Counted from the first letter of the stretch, positions 18,263-27,199 are shown. The stretch is DNA of 64,000 nucleotides from Sporosarcina ureae (GCF_002101375.1 NZ_CP015207.1:1315001-1379000), one strand, 5' to 3'. Numbers and translations: made by a program. Notes: generated from the letters alone by a model not told the origin.

Positions 18263-18901
18263 TTGTTGGGGGTACACCAATACTTTAAAAGCCTATCTGA
18301 TTTAGAACAAATTATTCGTTGTCCTGGAAAGTTCAAATTTCAGGAGCATTCCGTCGCTAGTCATTCATTTAAAGTGACAAAAATTGCCCAGTTTCTTGGG
18401 ACTGTCGAAGAGGAATCTGGACAGAATGTGGATTGGAAAAGCCTATATGAAAAAGCATTAAATCATGATTATGCAGAACTATTCACAGGGGATATTAAGA
18501 CACCTGTAAAATACGCTTCGAAAGAATTGAAGAAGCTATTCGGTGAAGTGGAAGAGGAAATGACCAGAAAGTTTATAGAAAAAGAATTCCCTACTGAGTT
18601 TCAAGCTATCTATTTGGAACGATTGAAAGAAGGTAAGGATGAATCATTGGAGGGGCGCATATTATCCGTTGCTGATAAAATTGATTTGCTGTACGAATCA
18701 TTTGGTGAGATCCAAAAGGATAATCCGGAGCCATTGTTTATAGAAATCTACGAGGAAGCATTAAGGACAATACTGATGTTCCAAGACATGAACTGTGTAG
18801 AATACTTTTTAAAACATATACTTACAGATATGCTCAGTGAACGATTTACTGAACATAATGAGTTAATTGACATTACCATGCGTATAATAGAGGAAAAGTA
18901 A
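18263..18901 (+). CDS. HD-domain phosphohydrolase, YfbR-like
   Basis: A 212-residue cytosolic HD hydrolase, similar to YfbR-type 5'-deoxynucleotidases. Metal ligands appear in EHSVASHSFKV (first His), NHDYAELFTGD (His-Asp pair) and VADKIDLLYE (last Asp). The family removes phosphate from deoxynucleoside monophosphates, but the B. subtilis branch is not characterised. Starts TTG at 18263 or 18266 both follow AAAGGGGATG. It stands alone, with a noncoding stretch behind it. Confidence 0.75.
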   Translation: MLGVHQYFKSLSDLEQIIRCPGKFKFQEHSVASHSFKVTKIAQFLGTVEEESGQNVDWKSLYEKALNHDYAELFTGDIKTPVKYASKELKKLFGEVEEEMTRKFIEKEFPTEFQAIYLERLKEGKDESLEGRILSVADKIDLLYESFGEIQKDNPEPLFIEIYEEALRTILMFQDMNCVEYFLKHILTDMLSERFTEHNELIDITMRIIEEK

Positions 18902-19318
18902 AAGGTATTTACAAGCGAAGAAGGTAGAACTAGAGCAGTGAACTTCTTACGACTGAAGTCACGAGAGTGCGTTCTGCTTCTTTAATCTGAGTAAATCGCT
19001 TCTACATCCATAAATAAATTAAGCGTTTCAGTTCTGAAGGACTTAGTTTTTTCTCCTCCTGACCATGCATAATGAAAATCTGATTTTCTATCCTATTAAT
19101 CTGAATGAGCATTTCTATGACACTTTTAATCAAAAATGCTCATTCTTTGATCACGGTCTCCCGATTGCCCACGCTTATTGCGTATGATAATACGTGACCT
19201 TAATAGCAAGTGTTACCACTTTTAAGGCGCACTATATGTCGCGCTAAAACCCTTTTTCAACACAACTAGCAAGAACTTTAGTGCCGCCAATTTATAATTG
19301 CATTGCAGTGTCTTCCAT
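18902..19318. other. 417-base region with hairpins and little coding sense
   Basis: No convincing gene is seen. Three hairpins stand out: a twelve-pair stem at 19103-19145, CGTAT/ATACG at 19181-19194, and a nested stem at 19198-19227. A 36-codon minus-strand frame is listed separately at low confidence. Confidence 0.5.
19002..19112 (-). CDS. Possible very small ORF, Spo0E-like C-terminal pattern
   Basis: A 36-codon frame beginning MLIQINRIENQIF and ending SPSELKRLIYLWM. The spacing of the two helices and the SxELxxL pattern recall Spo0E-type aspartyl-phosphate phosphatases (motif SQELD), but the key residues are not exact and the ribosome site is poor. Its start lies inside a strong hairpin. 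It may be a remnant or chance. Confidence 0.2.
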   Translation of the reverse strand: MLIQINRIENQIFIMHGQEEKKLSPSELKRLIYLWM

Positions 19319-19552
19319 CTAAAAGAATATCCCTATGATAACTAGTATGGCGATAATTATACTGCCGACTTGCCCGATTACTGCAGATGAAATGATAGGT
19401 TTCTTTTGAAATATATCAATGAGCTCAATATCCTCACGAAGCTGTTTTACCTCTTTACGAAGTTTACCTACTTCTTGATTCAACGTACTGATTTCCTCTG
19501 TCTGTCTTGTAACCAACTGTTGCTTTTCCGAGTTGTTTTCATGCTGTTCCAT
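19319..19552 (-). CDS. Coiled-coil protein with C-terminal membrane anchor
   Basis: A 77-residue protein of unknown function. Residues 5-45 are charged with heptad-like spacing (QTEEISTLNQEVGKLRKEV), predicting a coiled coil. Residues 52-77 form one hydrophobic helix (GQVGSIIIAILVIIGIFF) at the extreme C-terminus, as in tail-anchored proteins. AAGGAG lies nine bases before the ATG. Neither neighbour suggests a role. Confidence 0.65.
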   Translation of the reverse strand: MEQHENNSEKQQLVTRQTEEISTLNQEVGKLRKEVKQLREDIELIDIFQKKPIISSAVIGQVGSIIIAILVIIGIFF

Positions 19553-19914
19553 ACATGATCACTCCTTGTCTTTTCATTTCTATACGTTATATCATACGTT
19601 TTAGTTTCAAAAAACAGAAGAACTTTCCATTGCATTTACGCTATTCCGGGTGTAAGATAAATCTACAAGCTGTATTGTTCGTATGACATTAAGTTTTAAC
19701 CTTTAAGCTGTAAAAGGGAGTTTATTACGAAACGGAAATGGCATGCTGGATTCCTTTTTAGCAATCCAGACATACAGGAACGTTTTCCGCAAACACCCAC
19801 TTTGAGGAGTGGTGGTTTAAAACTTTCTATGACTAAGTACGGCAAACACGGCTTACATAAACAGAGAAAAACACCTTCTTAAAAATGGAAGGTGTTTTAT
19901 CTTTATATAAGGAA
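19553..19914. other. Intergenic stretch without a gene
   Basis: No open frame with a ribosome site was found in these 362 bases. A hairpin CTGGATT/AATCCAG lies near 19746-19770, and the bidirectional terminator behind the copper-protein gene lies at its end. Confidence 0.5.
19867..19898. terminator. Terminator after the Csp-like gene
   Basis: AAAACACCTTC and GAAGGTGTTTT form a perfect 11-base stem, with U runs on both strands. It is placed to end the minus-strand gene 17 bases upstream. Confidence 0.85.
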
Positions 19915-20238
19915 TTAAGTTATACTGCGGCAAGCTTCCGCACAATTGCGGCATGCTTCAGCACACTGCTTGCAATGATCATGATCGTGTTTACCACATT
20001 CCTCTGCACACTGAACACATACTTCCGCACATAGCTGCAAGATTTTATCTGTAAACGGACTCTGTCGGGTAATTGCCTGGATTGCATATGAACAAATATC
20101 TGCACACTCTCGATCAAGTCGAATACAGTCAACCATCATACGAACGTCTTCTTCTTTTAGACAAGCGTCAAAACAATGATTACACGTCTTTACACAATCC
20201 TCTAATATAGCCAATACATCCGCATATTTTTGGTTCAT
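19915..20238 (-). CDS. Cysteine-rich four-helix copper-storage-type protein (Csp/DUF326)
   Basis: A 107-residue cytosolic protein with cysteines spaced along four helices: DCVKTCNHCFDACLKEE, DCIRLDRECADICS, LCAEVCVQCAEECG, and CKQCAEACRNCAEACR. This is the pattern of Csp3-type copper-storage proteins, which bind many Cu(I) ions inside a helix bundle. No Tat or Sec signal is present, as in cytosolic Csp3. TTGGAGG precedes the ATG. No copper exporter or CsoR gene lies next to it, so regulation is unknown. Copper binding is inferred from the family. Confidence 0.85.
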   Translation of the reverse strand: MNQKYADVLAILEDCVKTCNHCFDACLKEEDVRMMVDCIRLDRECADICSYAIQAITRQSPFTDKILQLCAEVCVQCAEECGKHDHDHCKQCAEACRNCAEACRSIT

Positions 20239-20319
20239 TAAATCGCCTCCAAAAGTATTTTGTTTCTTATTCTCCCCTTTTATTTTAATCTCAAACCCAC
20301 TTCACTGTTTCCTTATTCA

Positions 20320-20349
20320 TTGAAAGCATTTTCATTTTTCAGCTATAAT
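20320..20349 (+). promoter_or_regulatory. Promoter of hmoB with overlapping dyad
   Basis: TTGAAA (20320-20325) and TATAAT (20344-20349) are 18 bases apart. The -35 is overlapped by the palindrome TGAAAGCATTTTCA (20321-20334), which resembles half of a Fur or related metalloregulator site. Confidence 0.5.
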
Positions 20350-20390
20350 ACATAGTAATTAACAAAATAGAAAAAGATGAGGTGTTTGAA

Positions 20391-20876
20391 TTGAAACTAT
20401 TTAAATGGACAGGTCCACTAGAAGAAGCAGGTAACTTACCAGAAGAAGCGCGTGCGTCATTAATGAATAATGATGAAGAAGTGCTTGTACTGCAAGAAGC
20501 GGAAACGACCACTCTTGACCATGCCGTCGAATACGATGTGTTGGATCAAAGCGGAGATTTACCATCTGGGCGTTTCGCTGTATTAAACAATATTCCTGTA
20601 ACTGAAGAAGGTAGAGAGATTTTTGAACAGCGCTTTAATAACCGCGCACGTTTAATAGAGGCGGAGCCGGGATTCGTAGCGATCCGTGTATTGCGACCAG
20701 TACACTCTGGCACCTACGTGATTTTGACTATGTGGGAAGACGAACAATCCTTTAAAAATTGGCAAGAATCGCAAGCTTACGGAAAAGCGCATGCGAAACG
20801 CGGTACAGAAGATGGTGTCGATCAACGTCCTAATATCTTCTCAGGACCTTCATTTGTTACGACTTATAAAAAATAA
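20391..20876 (+). CDS. hmoB: Heme-degrading monooxygenase, HmoB/IsdG type
   Basis: Opens heme and frees iron in the cytosol. The C-terminal two-thirds is an ABM ferredoxin-like domain: FAVLNNIPVTEEGREIFEQRF, AEPGFVAIRVLRP, and YVILTMWEDEQSFKNWQ. The distinct N-terminal part is typical of HmoB. Ending PSFVTTYKK also matches B. subtilis HmoB, which is 166 residues; here it is 161. The TTG at 20391 is chosen as start because GAGG lies eight bases before it; a GTG three codons upstream overlaps that site. A dyad in the promoter suggests metal-dependent control. Confidence 0.88.
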   Translation: MKLFKWTGPLEEAGNLPEEARASLMNNDEEVLVLQEAETTTLDHAVEYDVLDQSGDLPSGRFAVLNNIPVTEEGREIFEQRFNNRARLIEAEPGFVAIRVLRPVHSGTYVILTMWEDEQSFKNWQESQAYGKAHAKRGTEDGVDQRPNIFSGPSFVTTYKK

Positions 20877-20942
20877 GTATAAATAAGCGATATCTGCAAA
20901 GACTACTCTTGAATTGAAAATAATGATGAGGAGAGTGTTTTT

Positions 20943-21440
20943 GTGGGTATTTTAGATGGTAATCCAAAAGATCAGCCTATGCATTACGGGGAAATCACTG
21001 CTATATGGGCGTTTATGGGTGCGAATAACGGTCTAATCAGTGGTTATGAAGCATTTGTTAATCATGCAGGAGATGAAGACCTAATTCGGCTACTAGAAGA
21101 AGCAATAAAAACAATGAAAGCTGAGAATAAAGATTTCGGTAAAATATTAAAAGCTAATGGTATCACTCCACCTCCTGCCCTTCCAGAAAGACCAAAAGCT
21201 AACCCAGAGGATATTCCTGCTGGCGCACGATTTATGGATCCCGAAATCAGTGGTGCTATGTCCATCAACGTCGGCCAAGGACTAGTTTCATGTAGTATGG
21301 CGATGGGTCAATGTTTACGTGAAGATGTTGCGACACTATTTGCTAAATGTCATATGGAGAAAGTCGCATTTGGTGCCAAGTTGCTGGGCTTGAATAAGTC
21401 CAAAGGTTGGATCATCCCTCCACCACTTCATTTGCACTAA
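20943..21440 (+). CDS. DUF3231 family protein
   Basis: A 165-residue protein with the sequence signs of DUF3231, a helical, ferritin-like family of Bacillales with no known function. Recognisable segments are MHYGEITAIWAFMGANNG, the proline-rich PPPALPERPKANPEDIP and the end KGWIIPPPLHLH. A GTG start follows GAGGAGAG. Acidic and His residues could bind metal, but this is not shown. It lies 66 bases after hmoB and may share its transcript. Confidence 0.8.
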   Translation: MGILDGNPKDQPMHYGEITAIWAFMGANNGLISGYEAFVNHAGDEDLIRLLEEAIKTMKAENKDFGKILKANGITPPPALPERPKANPEDIPAGARFMDPEISGAMSINVGQGLVSCSMAMGQCLREDVATLFAKCHMEKVAFGAKLLGLNKSKGWIIPPPLHLH

Positions 21441-21449
21441 TCACCACAT

Positions 21450-21486
21450 AACTTCGCCAGCGATATACGCTTGGCGAAGTTTTTTC
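21450..21486 (+). terminator. Terminator after the DUF3231 gene
   Basis: AACTTCGCCA and TGGCGAAGTT form a stem followed by TTTTT. Confidence 0.88.
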
Positions 21487-21755
21487 TTATTGTGAATAGA
21501 TTCTTTAGTTGCACTCAGTTTAACTAAGTAAAATACATTCATTTAGAAATCAGGAAGAACGTATATTCCCATAAAGAAACGAAAGACCGAAAGAAAACAC
21601 CAAGGACGACCTGTTCAGCTTGAACGACTACAAAGGCTGGATAGTATGGTGTTCGGTGAGGAGTAACCTTCGATCATAAACGCCAGCAACCAGCTAACTT
21701 AGAAAATAAAGAGCGACGTAATCATAGATAGTAAAAAGTCGTCACAAAAAGTAAT

Positions 21756-21793
21756 AAAAAACATCATCCTATACTTTGATGGATGACGTTTTT
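21756..21793 (-). terminator. Terminator of the ger operon
   Basis: A stem between 21757-21769 and 21781-21793 (one mismatch) follows the gerC-type stop codon and ends in a U run on the minus strand. Confidence 0.75.
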
Positions 21794-21800
21794 GAACTAA

Positions 21801-22925
21801 TTATTCTATCGTTCCTGTCCCTTGTAATTTGACGTCCACAGTCACTTTGAATTCTATATTAGGATATGCCTGTTGCCACGTAGTAAATATCTCTTCTGTA
21901 TGCAAACGTGTAGCTCGGTAGCGTAAGCCAAAACCAAAAGGATCTAAACTTTCCTCTTGCATTTTAGTTAGAAATTGTAGAACTTTTTGTTTCACATCTT
22001 TTGAGGCCAATCGATTATACTCATCCAATTTAGCTACAGATAAATCTTTATTGGCTTCACCTATCGTTCCTTTCATCACAATGTGCATATCTATTGCACT
22101 TGGCACTACACTTCCTTTACTAGGTACGAATTTATATTTCATTTTACTTTGATTAATGTTCAACAATAACTCAAGGCCTCCATCTCTGATCAGATAGGTG
22201 AATCCATTTGAACCTTTCAATAATGAGTTATAGTATTTCGTGTGAATAGTAGATAGCACAATCGGTTCTTCCCTTGTATCAACTACAATGGAATTGTTCA
22301 CTATTAATTCATCGCCTTTTTCATTTGTTTCAATTAGTGGTAAAACAGGATCAATACCTTCCGAGAGTATATCTCTGCGCAATTGAAACAAATAAGTCGT
22401 CACGACGTATGGGCTATCATTCGCTGTTCCACCAAAGAAGTTGATTAAAGCAACTGATGCTGGCGCTTCAGTATTAGGTTCTACTTTTAAAATAGATTCT
22501 GCAGAAGGTCTAGCCCCTGCAACATATGCGATTAATTGAATATCACCGCGACGAATAAAATAATCCATGAATGATTGCATATCATCCCTAACAAGTTTTT
22601 CATGAACGATAATTGTTTTCATATGCCCCAGTTCCAATATTTTATCTACATGCGTTTCCAGCATGCGAATCGCTTCACCTATCGAATGTCCCTCACGAGA
22701 AAGATACGCAAAGCTCGGCTTGGCGGAATCCTTAATAGCACCAAATGGCAAAGCGACTTTCATTGTTACTTTGTATCCATTCTCGATATGTTCAGCAGGA
22801 TCAATCCCAATCGAAGACACAAATAGTCGTTTATCAATGTCTTTGAAAGCACATCCAGATTGCAACAACACGCCACTCATACATAAAAACGCCATAAGCC
22901 ATTTACTCACTGAGAGGAATTTCAA
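21801..22925 (-). CDS. Spore germination lipoprotein, GerAC family
   Basis: C subunit of a Ger nutrient receptor in the inner spore membrane. The N-terminus MKFLSVSKWLMAFLC leads to GVLLQSGC, a lipoprotein-type signal with Cys near 25. The GerAC domain includes SSIGIDPAEHIENGYKVTM and a C-terminal half that ends with the usual amphipathic segment. It has 374 residues, the expected length. The TTG start overlaps the stop of the permease gene by four bases behind GGAGGGTG. It is the last gene of the operon A-B-C. The germinant cannot be predicted. Confidence 0.92.
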   Translation of the reverse strand: MKFLSVSKWLMAFLCMSGVLLQSGCAFKDIDKRLFVSSIGIDPAEHIENGYKVTMKVALPFGAIKDSAKPSFAYLSREGHSIGEAIRMLETHVDKILELGHMKTIIVHEKLVRDDMQSFMDYFIRRGDIQLIAYVAGARPSAESILKVEPNTEAPASVALINFFGGTANDSPYVVTTYLFQLRRDILSEGIDPVLPLIETNEKGDELIVNNSIVVDTREEPIVLSTIHTKYYNSLLKGSNGFTYLIRDGGLELLLNINQSKMKYKFVPSKGSVVPSAIDMHIVMKGTIGEANKDLSVAKLDEYNRLASKDVKQKVLQFLTKMQEESLDPFGFGLRYRATRLHTEEIFTTWQQAYPNIEFKVTVDVKLQGTGTIE

Positions 22926-24019
22926 GACTTCACCCTCCTATTCACTACAAGCATAATAATCATCAGGCCAATGAATACAATGGGAATCGAATTAAAGAAA
23001 TACTTACTATAAAGAAACAGATCATACTCAGTCACTTTTAATGTGGTATAGATCGCAATTAACCAAAATATCACGATCACTATCATAAAACTAATTTTTT
23101 CACGCGACTTTATTTTCATTTTTTCTATATCAAAGACACTTTGAAATAATTTACAAGCAACATGCCAATGAATTGTAATATTTAAGAAAGCAATAGCTAA
23201 GAAAAGTAACAAAAAGATAAATATCACTCGCTCAATTACTCCGAACTTCATTCGAATAGAATCACTGGTCAGAATCCATGGGTATAGAATATTTTCCACT
23301 TGATCAAATCCCAATACACCAATCGGTATAAAATAGGTCGTGAAAATCATAAAAACTCCTAGACTGAACACAATTAGTGCTTGTTTAATACCGAAAGTCA
23401 TTTTTTTCTTCAGTAGCGAATTGAAAATGATGATATCAAAAGCTCCTACAAATAAATAGGTCGTCGCAGAGAATACTGTATAGTCTGGTGGGTTATCAAT
23501 AAATGTCATCGCAATTGCCACTTGATCCCAGCTAACTTGTTCAGTAAAGTAAAGTTTTATTACGTAATATGCAGCAACAGGAAGCGCTAAAATAAACACC
23601 AATTCAATTGTAAATAATATATTTCGACTCTGCATGATTATTCCAAATGTAACCACTGGAATGAACATCGCAATTACTAAATAAATAGACATCTCGGGTG
23701 TTATAAATCGTAAAAGAATATCTATATAGGTAATCAGTGTCTGAAGACCTGAAACATACCAAATGACTCCAAAGATAAATAACGCAGGAATAGCAATCCA
23801 TTTCGATAGATATAACGTTAAAATTTGCGGTAAACTTTTCCCTGGAAACGCTTTAAAAGAAGTGATCAATGCCCAGTTCATAAATACTCCAAAAAACAGC
23901 GCGATGATCATCGTGACAATTGCCCCATGTTCACTTTTAGCGAATAAAATTCTCGGACTAGAGGCAATAAGATTTGCGATCATGTTTGATATGAGTAAAA
24001 GATAGACAATTCGGCTCAT
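22922..24019 (-). CDS. Spore germination permease, GerAB family
   Basis: B subunit of the Ger receptor, a 365-residue APC-type permease with about ten membrane helices in the inner spore membrane, thought to bind the germinant. The N-terminus MSRIVYLLLISNMIANLI and the segment FPGKSLPQILTLYL are typical. It overlaps its upstream (ATGA) and downstream neighbours, showing translational coupling. Expression in the forespore is assumed from the family; no SigG promoter was convincingly identified. Confidence 0.92.
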   Translation of the reverse strand: MSRIVYLLLISNMIANLIASSPRILFAKSEHGAIVTMIIALFFGVFMNWALITSFKAFPGKSLPQILTLYLSKWIAIPALFIFGVIWYVSGLQTLITYIDILLRFITPEMSIYLVIAMFIPVVTFGIIMQSRNILFTIELVFILALPVAAYYVIKLYFTEQVSWDQVAIAMTFIDNPPDYTVFSATTYLFVGAFDIIIFNSLLKKKMTFGIKQALIVFSLGVFMIFTTYFIPIGVLGFDQVENILYPWILTSDSIRMKFGVIERVIFIFLLLFLAIAFLNITIHWHVACKLFQSVFDIEKMKIKSREKISFMIVIVIFWLIAIYTTLKVTEYDLFLYSKYFFNSIPIVFIGLMIIMLVVNRRVKS

Positions 24020-25431
24020 GAATCATCCGCCTTTAATTCTTCTTGTCTATTTTTCCAAAACATTCGTAAATACGGCTCACCGAAACTGTCTTTGTTCACC
24101 AGGTATAACAATAACCCAAGTATTCCAAGCATCATCCCTGCAATACCAAACAACGTCGTATATACCAATAGAAAAAAACGGCAAACCCGGACAGCATAAT
24201 TCATTTCACTGATTGGGATAACAAATGTGGAAATCGCTACAAGTGAGACGACGATGACCATAATGTTCGAAGTCAATGCTGCTTCTACTGCCGCGGTTCC
24301 AAGTATCAGTCCTCCAACTGTTGTAGCCGTAGCGCTAATACTATTCGGCAAACGCATACTAGCTTCTGTCAGTAGTTCGATAAATATTAACATAAAAAAG
24401 ACTTCAATAAATGAGGGATACGGAACACCAATCCTGCTTGCTGCCACTGTTAGCGCAAGCTCAGATCTGAGGACTTCTGGTGTATACGAAGTGACTCCAA
24501 CATATATAGCCGGCAACATAATACATGTAAACAGCCCGGCATATCGTAGAAATCGTATAAGCGATACTACCCAAAAGGAATAATACAGGTCTTCCATTGA
24601 AATCATAAAATCAAAGAACGTTGTAGGGGCAATAATTGCGTGTGGGCTTCCATCTACTAAGATAATGACTTTCCCACTCGCCATATTATGAAGAATTCGA
24701 TCGGGACGCTCAGTCAAAAGACTTGTTGGAAACAGGCTGTATTTTTTATTGTTCAAGTAATACTGTAAGTCACCGCTTGCCTGAACCAGCTCCACATCCA
24801 AAGTGAGAATACGCGTTTTTATTTTCTTCAATAGCTGAGGATTTACTTTTTCTCCATCGTAAATTAATGCAATATCACGATTTGAAGCATCTTCCAATTG
24901 AAGAGGTTCAACAATCAAGGAAGGCTTGTGATAACGTTGCCGCATTAGATTAATATTCGTTTCAATACTCTCGCTGAGTCCGAGTTGAGGACCGTGAATT
25001 GTAGGTTCCATAATGGCGTCTTGCACCGCATTGGCTGCTACCACTTTCAACTCCAGCAACGTTATTTGCTTGTCGATCATGACAAATACATTGCCTTTCG
25101 TTATTTCTATAAGAACCTCTTCGTCCCCAGTTGGCATCTTGGTTTCATAAGGTAATGAATGAATATACTCTGCAAAATTCTGTTCTGGTGACATCTCATA
25201 GAAAGGTTTCACCACGATTGTTTGTAGTTGCATCATATCCACTACACTTTTCAAATACAGTAAGTGCACGACTCGACCTTTACTTTTCAAAGTCTTTTTC
25301 ACTAAATCCGCAGTCGGTTCCAGTCGTTTAGCTAAACGTGTAAAGTATTCAGGCTGTTCTATATGACAGGTTGTTTCATCCAAAATTATCACTTCTTTCT
25401 CATCCAACAAGTTACCTGTTAGTTTGTCCAA
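24016..25431 (-). CDS. Spore germination protein, GerAA family
   Basis: A subunit of the Ger nutrient receptor, 471 residues. A soluble N-terminal half (to about 240) is followed by several membrane helices starting near VSLIRFLRYAGLF, with the conserved LPAIYVGVTSYTPEV, EVFFMLIFIELLTEASMRLP and VGGLILGTAAVEA segments. It is the first gene of the operon. The start is uncertain: the TTG at 25431 has no good ribosome site, and other TTG/GTG codons follow within 20 residues. The N-terminus looks slightly short for the family. Confidence 0.9.
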   Translation of the reverse strand: MDKLTGNLLDEKEVIILDETTCHIEQPEYFTRLAKRLEPTADLVKKTLKSKGRVVHLLYLKSVVDMMQLQTIVVKPFYEMSPEQNFAEYIHSLPYETKMPTGDEEVLIEITKGNVFVMIDKQITLLELKVVAANAVQDAIMEPTIHGPQLGLSESIETNINLMRQRYHKPSLIVEPLQLEDASNRDIALIYDGEKVNPQLLKKIKTRILTLDVELVQASGDLQYYLNNKKYSLFPTSLLTERPDRILHNMASGKVIILVDGSPHAIIAPTTFFDFMISMEDLYYSFWVVSLIRFLRYAGLFTCIMLPAIYVGVTSYTPEVLRSELALTVAASRIGVPYPSFIEVFFMLIFIELLTEASMRLPNSISATATTVGGLILGTAAVEAALTSNIMVIVVSLVAISTFVIPISEMNYAVRVCRFFLLVYTTLFGIAGMMLGILGLLLYLVNKDSFGEPYLRMFWKNRQEELKADDS

Positions 25432-25566
25432 TCATTGGAAACTTAATCACGAAAATAAGGAAATACTCTTACTCATTTAAATTTTCAAATAGTGTTTTAT
25501 GAGATCAAAATAGGTTATGATGTATAGAGAACTATATCTTTTTCAGCAATGAGAGGAGGAATCGCT

Positions 25567-25779
25567 ATGAACTTAGCCGCAATCGGAGTGCCTGGCTTAA
25601 TTATTATTTTAGTGATTATATTAATTTTGTTTGGCCCCCGTAAATTACCCGAAATTGGTTCAGCAGTTGGTAAAACATTGTCTGAATTTAAAAAATCAGC
25701 AAAAGACATTATGGATGACGACGATGAACCTAAGAAAATAGAAGTACAAAAAGTTGAGACGAAAGAGCAAGTAAAATAA
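25567..25779 (+). CDS. tatA: Sec-independent translocase component TatA
   Basis: A 70-residue subunit that forms the Tat protein-conducting assembly. One N-terminal helix (about 5-22) with the [10 protein letters not shown] hinge and amphipathic helix is diagnostic, followed by an acidic and lysine-rich tail. AGGAGG lies seven bases before the ATG at 25567; an ATG six codons earlier overlaps this site. No tatC is adjacent. A Tat substrate (twin-arginine subunit of a GMC dehydrogenase) is encoded in this window at 55.1 kb. Confidence 0.93.
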   Translation: MNLAAIGVPGLIIILVIILILFGPRKLPEIGSAVGKTLSEFKKSAKDIMDDDDEPKKIEVQKVETKEQVK

Positions 25780-25786
25780 TAAAAAT

Positions 25787-25842
25787 AAAAAGAGATATCT
25801 ACGAAGGTTTTGTGCATGGCACTCCAACGGATATCTCTTTTT
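25787..25842 (+). terminator. Terminator after tatA
   Basis: AAAAGAGATATC and GATATCTCTTTT form a stem with a long loop and a U run. Confidence 0.8.
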
Positions 25843-25933
25843 CTATATGATGTTTTTTTACATTTTCTCTCATAAATAATACGTACATAAAGAAACAAAA
25901 CATGTGTTATATTGCTACCCTGCTAACTTGTAT

Positions 25934-26281
25934 TCATTCTAGTGACTTATTACTAACATATTCTTTCCACGCAGTAATCCCACCTTCCAATACAGTAACA
26001 TCGTAATCCCTACTAGAAAGGATGTTTGCACATGTGGTCGCGGAATTTCCTGTCGTACAAGTAATAATGATTTCACTGTTTTTCGGCAACTGTGGAATCA
26101 CTTTCTCTACTTTATCTTCTAACGAGAAGATCTCCGTTTTCGGTACGTTGATATCTTCCACATTCGTAGCTTTGATATGAAAATGATTATATTTATCCTC
26201 AGCACGTACGTCTACTAGGATAAGTGCTTCCTCACCTTTTATCTTCCTATATAATTGTTCAGCAGTTATCGTTTTAACCAT
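25934..26281 (-). CDS. Single-domain rhodanese
   Basis: A sulfurtransferase-like protein of 115 residues, cytosolic. The active-site loop is CTTGNSA with Cys75, six residues long as in sulfur-transferring rhodaneses; the CH2A-type motif VDVRAEDKYNHFHI is upstream. The ATG at 26281 is 12 bases after AGGAG; another ATG four codons earlier abuts the site. It is a lone gene; its acceptor is unknown. Confidence 0.85.
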   Translation of the reverse strand: MVKTITAEQLYRKIKGEEALILVDVRAEDKYNHFHIKATNVEDINVPKTEIFSLEDKVEKVIPQLPKNSEIIITCTTGNSATTCANILSSRDYDVTVLEGGITAWKEYVSNKSLE

Positions 26282-26390
26282 AAATGAATCCATCTCCTTA
26301 TTTTTCTATGATACTTCTCATTATAGCTTTAATTAACTGTTTTTTTATACGTCCAGACGTTTTATATTATTAAATATATTTTTGAACAAT

Positions 26391-26436
26391 AAAAAGATAG
26401 GTATCCTCCAAGAAATTGATTAGAGAACGTCCTATC
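26391..26436 (-). terminator. Second terminator-like hairpin after the thioesterase gene
   Basis: GATAGG and CCTATC enclose 29 bases and are followed on the minus strand by five U. It lies about 80 bases beyond the gene's first terminator. Confidence 0.45.
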
Positions 26437-26481
26437 TATAAGTAGTATGGAGCACAATGTTACATATTATACATACTTTAT

Positions 26482-26519
26482 AAAAATTCTCAGTCAAACT
26501 AAGTTAACTAAGAATTTTT
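26482..26519 (-). terminator. Terminator overlapping the thioesterase stop
   Basis: AAAAATTCT and AGAATTTTT pair around an inner AGT/ACT; the stop codon lies in the 5' arm. Confidence 0.7.
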
Positions 26520-27054
26520 ATGCGTTCACTTGTACTGGATCATGCCATGGATAATTATTCGTTAATACTGAGGCCAAGTCTTTACTTTGCTGTTTACGCA
26601 TTAAGCGAATTTCTGCGCGTTGCGGTGCAGTTTCATGTAAATATATTTCCTCTTCTGTTTCAGGAATGACACGTGGAACAGTTAGTGGCTTTTTATTTTC
26701 GTCCAATGCAACAAATGTTAACAATGAGGTGGCTGCAATTTTACAATTACCAGTCGCCAAATCCTCCGCAATAACTTTTACGAAAATCTCCATAGAAGAT
26801 TTTCCAGTCCAAGTCACGTATGACTCAAAGCAGACTGAATCGGAAGGACGGATTGGATACAGAAAGTCTACGGAATCCATAGATGCCGTAACACAATCTG
26901 CTCTGCTGTGTCGAGCTGCTGAAATCGATGCAATTTGATCGATATCGCTCATTAAACGTCCGCCAAACAATGTATTATGGTTGTTGACATCATTTGGGAA
27001 TACTCTGCTCGTTCGTACAACCCTTGATTCTCGACACTGCTTTTCTAGTTTCAT
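26518..27054 (-). CDS. Hotdog-fold acyl-CoA thioesterase
   Basis: A cytosolic acyl-CoA hydrolase of the YciA/BACH type, 178 residues. The hotdog core contains NNHNTLFGGRLMSDIDQIA, with the Asn and Asp used for catalysis in this family, and TWTGKSSMEIFVKV later. The C-terminal QRAEIRLMRKQQSKDL is an extension. The start at 27054 has GGAGGAGG 11 bases upstream; an upstream ATG lacks one. It is monocistronic with its own terminator. Confidence 0.87.
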   Translation of the reverse strand: MKLEKQCRESRVVRTSRVFPNDVNNHNTLFGGRLMSDIDQIASISAARHSRADCVTASMDSVDFLYPIRPSDSVCFESYVTWTGKSSMEIFVKVIAEDLATGNCKIAATSLLTFVALDENKKPLTVPRVIPETEEEIYLHETAPQRAEIRLMRKQQSKDLASVLTNNYPWHDPVQVNA

Positions 27055-27199
27055 TGTAAATATGGCCTCCTCCAAGATGTGAAACAAATCACTCCTTGAG
27101 TAATTTGAAAAATTAAATAATTGTTTTTTTGTATATCATCTAACGATACTCTTCGTTCACACAACTGTCAAGATTGAAATTTTAATTATATCACTTGTA

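Larger units (their letters stand above)
21441..21800. other. Intergenic stretch with terminators and a possible gene remnant
   Basis: The terminator of the DUF3231 gene lies at the start and that of the ger operon at the end. Between them, a plus-strand frame at about 21574-21666 has a protein-like composition but no start codon and no relative I recognise. Confidence 0.5.

Noticed and set aside
21574..21666. Frame reading YIPIKKRKTERKHQGRPVQL
   Set aside because: Protein-like but with no start, no ribosome site and no relative I recognise; at most a remnant.
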